From: Luteolibacter rhizosphaerae
GTDB taxonomy: Bacteria; Verrucomicrobiota; Verrucomicrobiia; Verrucomicrobiales; Akkermansiaceae
Direction of reading: 5' to 3'
DNA: 64,000 bases
Assembly (NCBI RefSeq): GCF_025950095.1
Contig: NZ_JAPDDR010000007.1
Span: 1-64,000, forward strand
Shown: in pieces, positions 52,452 through 61,700 of the stretch
Numbering within the stretch: position 1 is the stretch's first letter
How the letters are laid out: the number at the start of each line of letters is the position of its first letter
Notes under the pieces: model-generated
Seen by the model: the letters and a program-made list of their open reading frames with translations, nothing else
What the model was told of the DNA's origin: nothing
Databases searched by the model: none
Made by a program: the position numbers and the translations under genes

Positions 52452-53366
52452 ATGCGATTGGCAGAATCGGCCCCGGGCGGCGAAGATCCGGATGTGAGCC
52501 CGAACTCCAGCGCCAGCGGCCCCGCCCCATTGCTCTACGAGTCCCACTGCCACACTCCCCTGTGCAAGCACGCCTTCGGCGAGCCGCTTGAATTCGCCGC
52601 GGTAGCCGCCGCGCGGAATCTCAGGGGCATCACCTTCACCTGTCACTGTCCGCTACCCGACGGGAACTCCGCCCATATCCGCATGGGCCCGGAGCAGTAT
52701 GGCGATTACCTCGATCTGATCGCCGCCACTCACGAGGCCTATGCCGGCTCGCTGGATGTTCGCACCGGGATCGAGAGCGATTACTTCCCCGGCGTGGAGC
52801 CGTGGCTGGAGGAGCTGCACGCCCGCGCCCCGCTCAGCCATATCCTCGGTTCGGTGCACTACCAGCTCGCCCCCTACCGCAGGCTCTATTACCGCGGCGA
52901 TACCCTCGCCTACCAGCAGATCTACTTCGAGCACCTGGCCATGTCCGCGGAGACCGGACTTTTCGACACCCTCGCCCACCCGGATCTGGTCAAAAACGAG
53001 TCGCCTTCGGAGTGGGACTTCGAGCGTCTGCGCGACGATATCTGCCGCGCCCTCGACCGCATCGCCGCCACCGGTGTGGCGATGGAGCTCAATACCAGCG
53101 GGATGCTGAAGAGCCTGCCCGAGATGAATCCCTCGCTCTCCCAGCTCGCACTCATGCACGAGCGCGGGATTCCCGTGGTTATCGGCGCGGATGCACACTC
53201 CCCCGAGCGCGTCGGCGACGGCTATGCCGAGGCCCTGCAACTCCTGATCGAAGCGGGCTACAAACAGGTCAGTTTCTTCGTCGATCGCACCCGCCGCGAT
53301 GTCCCGATTCAGGAGGCGCTCGCCTCGCTCGTGGAGGAGCCGGTGCGATTGGGAGCCCTACCTTGA
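52452..53366 (+). CDS. PHP-domain phosphatase, histidinol-phosphatase-like
   Basis: From ATG at 52452 (GGAG eight bases upstream) the product is 304 residues; GTG at 52494 is an alternative. The PHP motifs are complete: YESHCHTPLCKHA, GITFTCHCPLP, GIESDYFPGVEP, ILGSVHYQL, DTLAHPDLVK and VIGADAHSPERVG. The HTPLCKHA and YDYF-type pattern best matches the HisJ family, which removes phosphate from histidinol phosphate. It is divergent from mutS. Alternative PHP-family substrates cannot be ruled out. Confidence 0.85.
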   Translation: MRLAESAPGGEDPDVSPNSSASGPAPLLYESHCHTPLCKHAFGEPLEFAAVAAARNLRGITFTCHCPLPDGNSAHIRMGPEQYGDYLDLIAATHEAYAGSLDVRTGIESDYFPGVEPWLEELHARAPLSHILGSVHYQLAPYRRLYYRGDTLAYQQIYFEHLAMSAETGLFDTLAHPDLVKNESPSEWDFERLRDDICRALDRIAATGVAMELNTSGMLKSLPEMNPSLSQLALMHERGIPVVIGADAHSPERVGDGYAEALQLLIEAGYKQVSFFVDRTRRDVPIQEALASLVEEPVRLGALP

Positions 53367-53401
53367 CAGGTCGGCACGCTCCGCGCTGTATGCGCGTGCG
53401 T

Positions 53402-53818
53402 ATGAAGAAAATCATTTTCCCGGCCATCCTCCTTGCGGCTTCCGTGCTCGCTCCCGTTCAGGTTCGCGCCCAGGACGACACGCCGCTCGCCAAGGAAATG
53501 GAGAAGCTGGATGACGCCTACAAGGGCTTCCGCAAGGAGACCGATCCCGCCAAGGGTGCCGCTTCTGCCCGCGAAGCGCAGGAGGCCGTGCTGAAGGCCA
53601 TCCCACTGATTCCCTCCATGCTGGAAAAGGCTCCGGCCGACGTGAAGGAAAAGGGCGTGGCCGCCTACCGTGCACAGATGGGCAAGCTCTTCGTGACCCT
53701 CTGCGAAGTGGAGTCCGCCTTCATCGCCAAGGATCTCGACAAGGTCGCCACCCTGGTGGACAGCATCAAGGGCTCGAAGAAAGAAGGTCACGACACCTTT
53801 ATGGAAGAAGAGGAGTGA
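53402..53818 (+). CDS. Exported cytochrome b562-like four-helix protein
   Basis: From ATG at 53402 (an in-frame ATG also lies at 53390) the product is 138 residues with a signal peptide ending QVRA-QDD. The mature protein is four helices. EMEKLDDAYKGF places a Met at the position of the axial Met of cytochrome b562, and KKEGHDTFMEE near the C-terminus places the His ligand. ADVKEKGVAAYRAQMGKLF is helix 3. No CxxCH is present, so any haem would be non-covalent. It is followed by a strong terminator. Confidence 0.78.
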   Translation: MKKIIFPAILLAASVLAPVQVRAQDDTPLAKEMEKLDDAYKGFRKETDPAKGAASAREAQEAVLKAIPLIPSMLEKAPADVKEKGVAAYRAQMGKLFVTLCEVESAFIAKDLDKVATLVDSIKGSKKEGHDTFMEEEE

Positions 53819-53849
53819 AGCTCCCCTGCCCCGCTTGATTCTCAGATAC

Positions 53850-53888
53850 AAAAAGCCCCCGTCCGCAGCATGCGGACGGGGGCTTTTT
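53850..53888. terminator. Strong bidirectional intrinsic terminator
   Basis: AAAAAGCCCCCGTCCGCA at 53850-53867 pairs perfectly with 53871-53888 around a GCA loop, with T5 on each outgoing strand. It serves the cytochrome b562-like gene (+) and the L,D-transpeptidase gene (-). Confidence 0.96.
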
Positions 53889-53901
53889 CGTTTTGAAAAG
53901 T

Positions 53902-54558
53902 TCAGTCTTCCACGGAGACCGGCGTGCCGACCTTTACCTTGCTGTAGACCACCGGCATCACGGCGCGCGGGCCGCGGATGCAGGCGTGCGAGGCGGGACG
54001 GCGCGAACGCGGAATGATCCCGATGTGGTGGCCCACGCCATCCCAGGTCAGGCGCATCCAGTAGGGCATCGGCGCACCGGTGAACTTGCCGCCTTCCGGC
54101 ACATCCTTCGGTGTTTCGCCATCGGCCAGGTTGCCCTCGGCGTCGTAGACCTTGCCGTAGGAGTTGGAGGATTTCTCCACCAGCTTCTCGAGGATCTTGT
54201 AGTTCCCCGGAGGTGTCGGGCGGGAAGGAATGCCGCTGGAGACCGGGTAATCCATGATGACCTCGTCGCCCTTCATGAGGAAGCCGCGCTGGGTCTTGAG
54301 GGAAATGAGGATCCGCGTCTCCTCGGTGCCTACGCTTGAAAGAAGCTGGTCGTTCTTCCAGCTCTTCATCGTCTTGGGATAGTCCGGCTCGGCCTTGAAG
54401 TGATCGTAGGTTCCCGGCGGGAAGGGATTCACGGGCTTGCCGGCGGAGTCGATCGGCTTGCCATCCGGACCGCTCGTCACGGACTTGTTCGCACAGCTCG
54501 CGAGGATGAGGGCGAGGACGCTGGCGATGAGGCTCAGAAAGGACGTCGAGGAATTCAT
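53902..54558 (-). CDS. Lipoprotein L,D-transpeptidase (YkuD family)
   Basis: From ATG at 54558, 218 residues. The lipobox LALILASC gives lipid attachment at a Cys near residue 22. The catalytic domain shows RILISLKTQRGFLMKGDEV, YPVSSGIPSRPTPPGNYKI, then GHHIGIIPRSRRPASHACIRGP, which provides the His and the nucleophile Cys of SHxCIR. It cross-links peptidoglycan through 3-3 bonds or attaches proteins. A longer frame from 54606 adds 16 residues before the hydrophobic segment and is not preferred. Confidence 0.9.
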   Translation of the reverse strand: MNSSTSFLSLIASVLALILASCANKSVTSGPDGKPIDSAGKPVNPFPPGTYDHFKAEPDYPKTMKSWKNDQLLSSVGTEETRILISLKTQRGFLMKGDEVIMDYPVSSGIPSRPTPPGNYKILEKLVEKSSNSYGKVYDAEGNLADGETPKDVPEGGKFTGAPMPYWMRLTWDGVGHHIGIIPRSRRPASHACIRGPRAVMPVVYSKVKVGTPVSVED

Positions 54559-54617
54559 GTGGCTGGCTGGGGCCGGGTCTATACCCTCCCTTTCCGCGGG
54601 GCGCAATCCCTTAAGAT

Positions 54618-55961
54618 CTAACGAGGATCCAGACCTTCCGCCCTCTGCAGCAAGGCCTTGGCCGCTTCGGCGTTACGATTTCCCTCCTGCCAGAGCCCGG
54701 CAAGGCGGCGGAGCGCCGCAGCGGTTTCCTTCTTCTTTTCCGCCGGGAAAGCACGGATCGCCAGGCGTAGCCGCTCCTCGGCGGCCAGCTTCTGACCACC
54801 CTCCACCAGCGATTCCGCGAACTCGCTCAGAAAGACCGGATCCTTCGCCGGACCTTCTCCACCTGCAAGGGACTCGGCCTCGCGGAAGAGCCGGGATGCC
54901 CGCTCGCGCATCTCCGGATCGCGACGGGTCGCCACCGCGAGCTTCGCGGCGAGTTCGGCGTCGGACATGTTGAAATACACCGCCTTTTCCAGCAGGAGCC
55001 GGGCCTCGCGCGGCTGGCCTGCCTCAAGGAACTCATCCGCCAAGGCGGCGAACTCCGAGGGATCTCCACCGCGGATCTTCAGCGCCTCCGCAGCATGGGG
55101 GCGGGCGGCATCGGCTTTCCCCTGTTTCCGATACAGCTTGGCGAGGGAGTGGTGCGCGAGGGCTTGGCGGGGATTGATGACCAATACCTCCAGCAGGGTC
55201 TTCTCGCCCTCCTCCGTCCGCTCGGCGGCCAGCTGGAGAATGCCCAAGCGGATCCGCAGATCCAGCGAAGTCGGATCCGCCGCGACGTGCAGCGCAAGCA
55301 TCTCGATCGATTCGGGAAGCCGGGCGGTATTGCGAAAATGTTCGCTGGCGGTGCGGGCCAGAACCGGATTCCGGGGGGAACGGGCGACCGCTTGCTTCAG
55401 CAGCTCATCCAGCCTCTCCCGCGCCTTCGGATCATCCTTCGGGAAGAGGGTGCGCGCCATGTTCACGGCGGCCATAGTGCGGTCCTCGTCCGCATCCGGA
55501 GCGGCGAGCTCCTCGAAAAGCTTCAGGGATTCACTCCGCTCTCCCAGCGCCTCGTGAATCCGGAACAGCCGGTTCTTGATCGCGATATTTTCCGGATGAT
55601 CGGCGCGAGCTTTCTCCAAGGTGTCCCGGGCAATCTTGGTCGCGAAGTCATCATCGGGCGAAGCACCGCGCAGGAAATCGGCATAGGCGAGCTGGGCGTC
55701 CAATCGCCCGGGGGCCGCCTTGGCAAACTCGCGGTAGAGCGTGGAGGCTCCCTCGATGTCACCGGCAGCCTGCAGCCGCTCCGCCGCGCGCGTCATCAGC
55801 GGGTAGGCTGCGGGATCGGCGAGCCGTGCTTTCTCGATCGCGGCAGCAGCGGCCAGGCCATCGCCCCGCTGCTCGGCTAGGATGCCGAGCGCGAAATCCA
55901 GCTTCGGAGAGGCCCCGGCGGTGAGGAGAGTCGCGAACCAAGGCAGGATGAAACGGCTCAT
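54618..55961 (-). CDS. Exported TPR protein
   Basis: The 447-residue protein has a short signal peptide (FILPWFATLLTAGAS) and then helical repeats through most of its length: DFALGILAEQRGDGLAAAAAIEKA, ARTASEHFRNTARLPESIEMLA, RIRLGILQLAAERTEEGEKTLLEVL, LAHHSLAKLYRKQGKADAARPHA and more. No catalytic motif was found. TPR proteins act as scaffolds; a periplasmic or outer-membrane assembly role is possible. It lies between two minus-strand genes and 53 bases downstream of the sugar dehydrogenase gene. Confidence 0.84.
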   Translation of the reverse strand: MSRFILPWFATLLTAGASPKLDFALGILAEQRGDGLAAAAAIEKARLADPAAYPLMTRAAERLQAAGDIEGASTLYREFAKAAPGRLDAQLAYADFLRGASPDDDFATKIARDTLEKARADHPENIAIKNRLFRIHEALGERSESLKLFEELAAPDADEDRTMAAVNMARTLFPKDDPKARERLDELLKQAVARSPRNPVLARTASEHFRNTARLPESIEMLALHVAADPTSLDLRIRLGILQLAAERTEEGEKTLLEVLVINPRQALAHHSLAKLYRKQGKADAARPHAAEALKIRGGDPSEFAALADEFLEAGQPREARLLLEKAVYFNMSDAELAAKLAVATRRDPEMRERASRLFREAESLAGGEGPAKDPVFLSEFAESLVEGGQKLAAEERLRLAIRAFPAEKKKETAAALRRLAGLWQEGNRNAEAAKALLQRAEGLDPR

Positions 55962-56014
55962 GCGTTGATCGGAAGAAAGCGGAATTCGCGGGCCCGGTCA
56001 AATGCCCTGCGTGT

Positions 56015-58660
56015 TCAGGGATTGAAGCGCAGCCAGTCGAGATTCATGAGTCCGCCATTGCCGGGTTTCACGAAGAACGCGGACAAGTCCACGGAGCCCT
56101 TGGTTTCCAAAGGCGCGGTCAGTTCCACCCAGTTGCCCCAGGCCCCGGTATTCTTCACCTCCACCTTGGCGAGCAGGGCGCCATCCGCCGCACCATCGCG
56201 CAGCTCGATGAAGCCGCCCACATTCCCGCTGGAGACGCGGAAGCTGACCGTGCTGCTGTCCTGAAGCTGCACCCTGCCGAAGGAGATCCGGTGGCCATGA
56301 TCGATCGCCCCGACGAATTGCCCCTCCGAACCCTCGCCGCCGAGCAGGCGGGCACCCTCGACCTTTCCCGATTCCGCTTGGAGCTTGCGCGCCAGCAGGC
56401 GCACCTGCGCGCTGCCACCGAGCGGCCCGGCCACGCCTTTCCCGGTATCCGTGTAGGCGGCATCAAGGATTCCTCCGAGCGGCTCCGGGCTGGAGGGCAC
56501 GGTGATCTCCCCGCTCAGCCCGCGCATCATCGCGGGAGAGGCTTTGCCCGGCTCAAGTGCGAAGATCCAGCGCACGATCAAGTGGGCTTCATCCAAATTG
56601 ATCTGCGGATGCGGTAGCATCCCCACCTCGCCCCAAACTCCCGATGAACCTTTCAGGATCCGCTGCACCGCGGGCTCCACCGCTTCCGGCTTGCCGCGAT
56701 AGCGGTTGGCAATCTCCAGCAGCGGTGGACCGACCAGCTTCTGGTCGACGGCATGGCAGTTGAAGCAATCGCTCTGCTTCATCAGCGCGAGCCCGGTCTC
56801 CGAGCCATCGGCGGATCCGCCGGATTCCCAGCGGGCATTGACCAAGGTCCGGTAGCCGATCTCGTCCGGCTTCTGCGAACCATCGCCATCCTCCACATCC
56901 TTCACTTCGATCCGGTAGCGCAGCGGCTTGCCCGGGGTGAGGAAGGTGCCATCCGCCGGCTCCAGGAAGCGGATCTCCGGGACATGGTTGCCCACGGTGA
57001 TGGCGGCGCTCACACGGCCGACACCGCCTTGGGGATCACGCACCGCGAGCCCGATGCTGTAGTTGCCCGGCTCCGCGATGGTCGTGCCGATCTCGCGCTC
57101 CGAGCCGAGCTTCTTGCCACCCGGTTCCAGAGTCCATTCGTAGCTCAGGACCTGGCTCTCGTGATCGAAGGAGTCCGCCGCGGAAAGCTTCACGGCCAAG
57201 GGTTCCGCGCCGCGGGTGTTCTCCGCCTTGATCCGGGCCACGGGATCGAGATTGCCCGACTGATAGGAAATGCGGATCAAGCGCGAGTCTTTGTTCGCGC
57301 CCCAGGTCTCGCCGTAGTCCATCACGTACAGCGCGCCATCGGGGCCGAAGCACATGTCCACCGGACGCTTCACTTGGAAACGCTCGCTGCCATCCGGATC
57401 TCCTTGGGCCAGCCGTAGCGTGGCACTGAAGGGCTCCATGCTTTTCAAGGCACCCTGCTCGTCCAGCCTCAACCACAGCATCGCGGGACGCTGCCAGTCG
57501 TAGAAAATGATACTGCGGTCATAGTACTCCGGGAATCCCCCGCTGGACTCGAACTTGGGATCATGGTGGAAGACCGGACCGCCGCAGGCCGTCCGCCCGC
57601 CTCCTCCCAGCAGCGGGAACTCCTTGCTCTGGCTACCGGGATACCACAGCAGCGGCGGCTGCACGGCGGGCAACTCTTTCAGACCGGTGTTGTTTGGGCT
57701 CTCGTTCCGCGGCTTGGCAGGATCGAACTCCTCGCCCGGTGCATTGCTTACGAAATCGAAGTCGCGGTAGAGCCGCTTGCCCCGTGAGTAAGGCCAGCCG
57801 TAGTTCCCCGGCTTCGCGATGCGGTTGAGCGTGTCGAAGCCGCTCGGCCCGCGATCCTCGCTATCGCCGCCGGAATCGGGGCCGACATCGCCGACATAGA
57901 GCACGCCGCTCCGCGGATCGATGCTAAAGCGCCATGGATTCCGGAAGCCCATGGCATAAATCTCCGGTCGGGTTTGCGGCATACCTTTCGGAAAGAGATT
58001 TTCCTCCGGCACTTCGTAACTGCCGTCCTCCTTCGGTCGGATCCGCAGGATCTTCCCGCGCAGGTCATTCGTGTTCGCGGAGGACTTCTGCGCGTCCCAA
58101 GGGTCGCGGCCGTCCCGCTCATCAAGCGGTGAGTAACCTTCCGAGCCAAAGGGGTTCGTATTATCCCCGGTGGAAACATAAAGCGAGCCATCCGGACCAA
58201 AGCGCAAGGTGCCGCCATGATGGCAGCATTCCTTCCGTTGTTCGGGCACCGTGAGCAGGTCCTTGCGGCTGCCCATGTCGAGCAGGTCGTCCTTGATCTC
58301 GAAACGGCTCAGCACCTGACCCTCGAAGTCAGGCGGCGAGTAGTAGAGGTAAATCCGGCGATTGCTCGCGAAGGCGGGATCGAGCGCCATGCCGAGCAGG
58401 CCGTTCTCCATCGCATTGGTCACCGCCACGCCGCCCGCCTCCGTTACCACCCGCGTCTTCGGGTCGAAGATCTTCAGCTTCCCGCCGATCTCGATGAAAT
58501 AGACGCGGCCGTCCGGCGCGAAGTGGAACTGCATCGGCTGCGGGATACCTTCCAGCAGCGACTCCACCTTGAAGCGATAGTCCGGCGGGGCCTCGGCAGC
58601 ACCCAGGCCGGAAGCGGAAAGGAACGGCAGCAGGGCCAGCAGCATCGAGTGGAACCTCAT
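56015..58660 (-). CDS. Secreted PQQ-type sugar dehydrogenase - PKD - cytochrome c - CBM6-like protein
   Basis: This 881-residue protein has a signal peptide (SMLLALLPFLSASGLGAAE). The beta-propeller of the glucose/sorbosone dehydrogenase type covers about 30-450 (PMQFHFAPDGRVYFIE, GLLGMALDPAFASN, CCHHGGTLRFGPDGSLYVSTGD, FRNPWRFSIDP, DMCFGPDGALYVMDYGE). A PKD-like domain (PLAVKLSAADSFDHESQVLSYEW) and a second beta domain follow. CFNCH at about 634-638 is a cytochrome c haem site. The last 190 residues (ISFGRVQLQDSSTVSFRVSSG...MNLDWLRFNP) resemble CBM6. The layout suggests sugar oxidation with internal electron transfer on a bound carbohydrate. It is divergent from the 1417-residue gene. Confidence 0.88.
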   Translation of the reverse strand: MRFHSMLLALLPFLSASGLGAAEAPPDYRFKVESLLEGIPQPMQFHFAPDGRVYFIEIGGKLKIFDPKTRVVTEAGGVAVTNAMENGLLGMALDPAFASNRRIYLYYSPPDFEGQVLSRFEIKDDLLDMGSRKDLLTVPEQRKECCHHGGTLRFGPDGSLYVSTGDNTNPFGSEGYSPLDERDGRDPWDAQKSSANTNDLRGKILRIRPKEDGSYEVPEENLFPKGMPQTRPEIYAMGFRNPWRFSIDPRSGVLYVGDVGPDSGGDSEDRGPSGFDTLNRIAKPGNYGWPYSRGKRLYRDFDFVSNAPGEEFDPAKPRNESPNNTGLKELPAVQPPLLWYPGSQSKEFPLLGGGGRTACGGPVFHHDPKFESSGGFPEYYDRSIIFYDWQRPAMLWLRLDEQGALKSMEPFSATLRLAQGDPDGSERFQVKRPVDMCFGPDGALYVMDYGETWGANKDSRLIRISYQSGNLDPVARIKAENTRGAEPLAVKLSAADSFDHESQVLSYEWTLEPGGKKLGSEREIGTTIAEPGNYSIGLAVRDPQGGVGRVSAAITVGNHVPEIRFLEPADGTFLTPGKPLRYRIEVKDVEDGDGSQKPDEIGYRTLVNARWESGGSADGSETGLALMKQSDCFNCHAVDQKLVGPPLLEIANRYRGKPEAVEPAVQRILKGSSGVWGEVGMLPHPQINLDEAHLIVRWIFALEPGKASPAMMRGLSGEITVPSSPEPLGGILDAAYTDTGKGVAGPLGGSAQVRLLARKLQAESGKVEGARLLGGEGSEGQFVGAIDHGHRISFGRVQLQDSSTVSFRVSSGNVGGFIELRDGAADGALLAKVEVKNTGAWGNWVELTAPLETKGSVDLSAFFVKPGNGGLMNLDWLRFNP

Positions 58661-58664
58661 GAAT

Positions 58665-58679
58665 CGTTCCCGGGGAACG
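58665..58679. promoter_or_regulatory. 15-bp palindrome upstream of the sugar dehydrogenase gene
   Basis: CGTTCCCGGGGAACG (seven-base arms around a central G) lies four bases upstream of the ATG at 58660. A second short hairpin, GTCCCC/GGGGAC, lies at 58713-58729. Either could be an operator or an RNA element in the 137-base divergent gap; a functional role is not shown. Confidence 0.45.
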
Positions 58680-58797
58680 GTAGCGAGCAGTGCCGCCTTT
58701 CACTCGTCGCACGTCCCCAATGCGGGGACAGCCCCGCCGGGGAGAGCATGCAAGAAAAGATTCAAGAATCCTTACTTATGGTCCGTAGTGATGCTTC

Positions 58798-61700
58798 ATG
58801 CCCAAGAACCCGTTTCCCCGCATCCTTCTCGGCGCTCTCGCCATCGGCGCCGCCCACGGAGCGGAGGAGCCTTTCAACACCGAGAAATCGGAGACCAGCC
58901 CCTTGTCCGCCGCCCAAGCTGCCGCGGACTGGAAATTGCCGCCGGGCTTCCGCGCCACCGTCTTCGCAGCGGAACCGGATGTCCGCCAACCGATCGCGAT
59001 GTGCATGGACGACCGCGGCCGGCTCTGGGTCGCGGAGAGCTACATGTATGCGGGCCACAGTGGCGGCTACTATGAGCCGAAGCTGCGCGACCGCATCGTC
59101 ATCCTGGAGGACACGGACCACGACGGGATCCACGACAAGCGCTCGGTCTTCGCGGATGGTCTGGAACGGCTCACCAGCATTCAGACCGGCTTGGGCGGGG
59201 TATGGGCCTTGACCCTGCCGAAGCTCGTCTTCATCCCGGATCAAAACCGCGATGACTCTCCCGATGGCCCCGCGCTGCCGCTGCTCGACGGCTTCGATGT
59301 GAAAGGCTCCGCCCACACGATGGCGAACGGCCTGAAGTGGGGACCGGATGGCTGGCTCTACGGACGCCAAGGAATCCTCGCCCATTCGCTGTTAGGCACA
59401 CCGGGCACGGAGGCAGGGGCGCGGAAGAAGATGAACGGCGGCGTGTGGCGCTATCACCCCGGCAGGAAGACCGTGGAAGTGGTGGCGGAGGGCACGACCA
59501 ACCCTTGGGGCATGGACTGGGACCAACATGGCGAGGCCTTCATGATCAACACGGTGATCGGCCACCTCTGGCACGTGATTCCGGGAGCACACTACAAGCG
59601 GATGTTCGGCGATGACTACAATCCCTACATCTTCGAGCAGATCGATCAGCACGCGGATCACGTGCACTGGGACACGGCGGAGAAGTGGGATGAGATCCGG
59701 CAGGGCATCAGTGCGGAATCTTCCTCCGCCGGCGGCGGGCATGCCCACACCGGGCTGATGATCTACCAAGGCGACAACTGGCCGGAGGAATACCGGGGCA
59801 ATCTCTTCACGATCAACTTCCATGGTCGTCGTCTGAACCGGGAATACTTGGAAGCAACAGGCAGCGGTTTCACCGGCAAGCACCAGCCCGATCTGGCCTT
59901 CTCCGCAGACCCTTGGTTCCGGGGCATCGATCTGCTCTACGGCCCGGATGGCGGCGTCTTCATCGCGGACTGGTCGGATACCGGCGAATGCCATGATGAC
60001 GATGGCATCCACCGCCAGTCCGGGCGCATCTACAAGATTACCCACGGCAATCCCCCTCCACCCGCCGTAGCGGATGTGGCCGCCCTGTTGCCGGAGCAAT
60101 TGGTTCCTCTACTCTCTCATTCCAACGAGTGGTTTGCCCGACACGCCCGACTGGCCTTGCAGCACCTCGCCGCAAAGGAAGGAGCGACGGAAGCCATCGT
60201 CGCCGCGCTTCTTCAGCAACTCGAAGCCGGCGCCACCCCGGCCATCAAGCTCCGCGCCCTCTGGGCCCTCCATGCGATTGGCAAGGCTGATCGAGCTTTG
60301 CTCATGGGTCTCCTGAATCATCCCGAATCTCCGCTCCGCATCTGGGCCATCCGCTTGCTACTCGACGATGCGTCGCAGGTTGATCCCGCCTTGGCCGCCG
60401 TTCTCGCCGACCTCTCCCTGAAGGAGACCAACCCCACCGTGCGGCTCGCGCTCGCCAGCGGCCTACAGCGCATGCCCCTCTCCTCCCGCGCCCCGCTCGC
60501 CACTCCCTTGCTGCGCCATGCGGAAGACGCCACCGATCACAACCTCTCGCTCATGCTCTGGTATGGCATCGAGCCCATGGCCGTGGATCACCGCTTGGAA
60601 CTCGCCGATCTCGCAAAATCCTGTGCCATCCCGCTTGTCCGCAACCACATCGCCCGACGCCTCGCGATGGCCCCTGCGGATCCCCAAGGAGCCTTCGACT
60701 CTCTGATCAAACACGCGGTGTCAGCCCCCGATGAATGGAGGCTCGACCTTCTTTCCGGCCTCGCGAAGTCACTGGAAGGCGCGAGCAATCCCGCAGCTCC
60801 GGCTTCGTGGCCCCAGCTCGCCGGAGTCTTGGCCACCACAAGCCATTCCGGGCTCCAGCAACTCTATCGTTCGATCGGAGCCCTCTACCGCGACCCCGCG
60901 GCAATCGCGGCAAATCTCTCGGTCGCTGCAGATGAGCACGCCAACACCGAATCCCGCGTGATCGCCCTGCGCGCCCTCGCCACCATTCGTGAACCAAACT
61001 CGCTCGAACTCGCCCGCACCTTGGTGGGCAAGCCCGGCCTCACACCGATCGCGATCGAACGCCTCAGCTTGGACAGCCACATCACGGACGCCGCCCTGCT
61101 CATCGGGCGGCTGCCCACCCTCTCCACCAACGACAAGCCTCATGCCATCGCAGCCCTGATCTCCCGCAAGCCTTGGGCGACTCTGCTGCTGGATGCCATC
61201 GAGACCGGCTCCCTGCCCGCATCCCTGCTCTCCTCCTTCCAAGTCCGGCAGCTCCGCTCGCTGGATGACCCCGCACTTTCTAACAGAATCACCGCGCTAT
61301 GGGGAGACATGCGCGACCTGAGCGCGGAGAAGGCAGCCGCCCTGCAGGAATGGAAGACCTACCTGACACCGAAGACCCTCGGCCAAGCCGATAAACAGAA
61401 GGGCAAGGAAGTCTTCAGTCAGCTCTGTGCCGCATGCCACAAGATGTATGGCGAAGGCGGCATGGCAGGACCGGAGCTCACCGGCAGCGGCCGTGACAAC
61501 CTCGATTACTTGCTGACCAATATCCTCGATCCAAGCGCGGTCGTGGCGAAGGAAAATCAACTCTCCATCGTCACGCTGAAGGACGGCCGCGTGCTCAGCG
61601 GCATGATCCGCTCCCGCGACGAACGCAGCACGACGCTCCAAACCCTGACAGAAAAGACCACCCTCCCCACCTCCGGCATCGCCAAGATCGAAACCCTCCC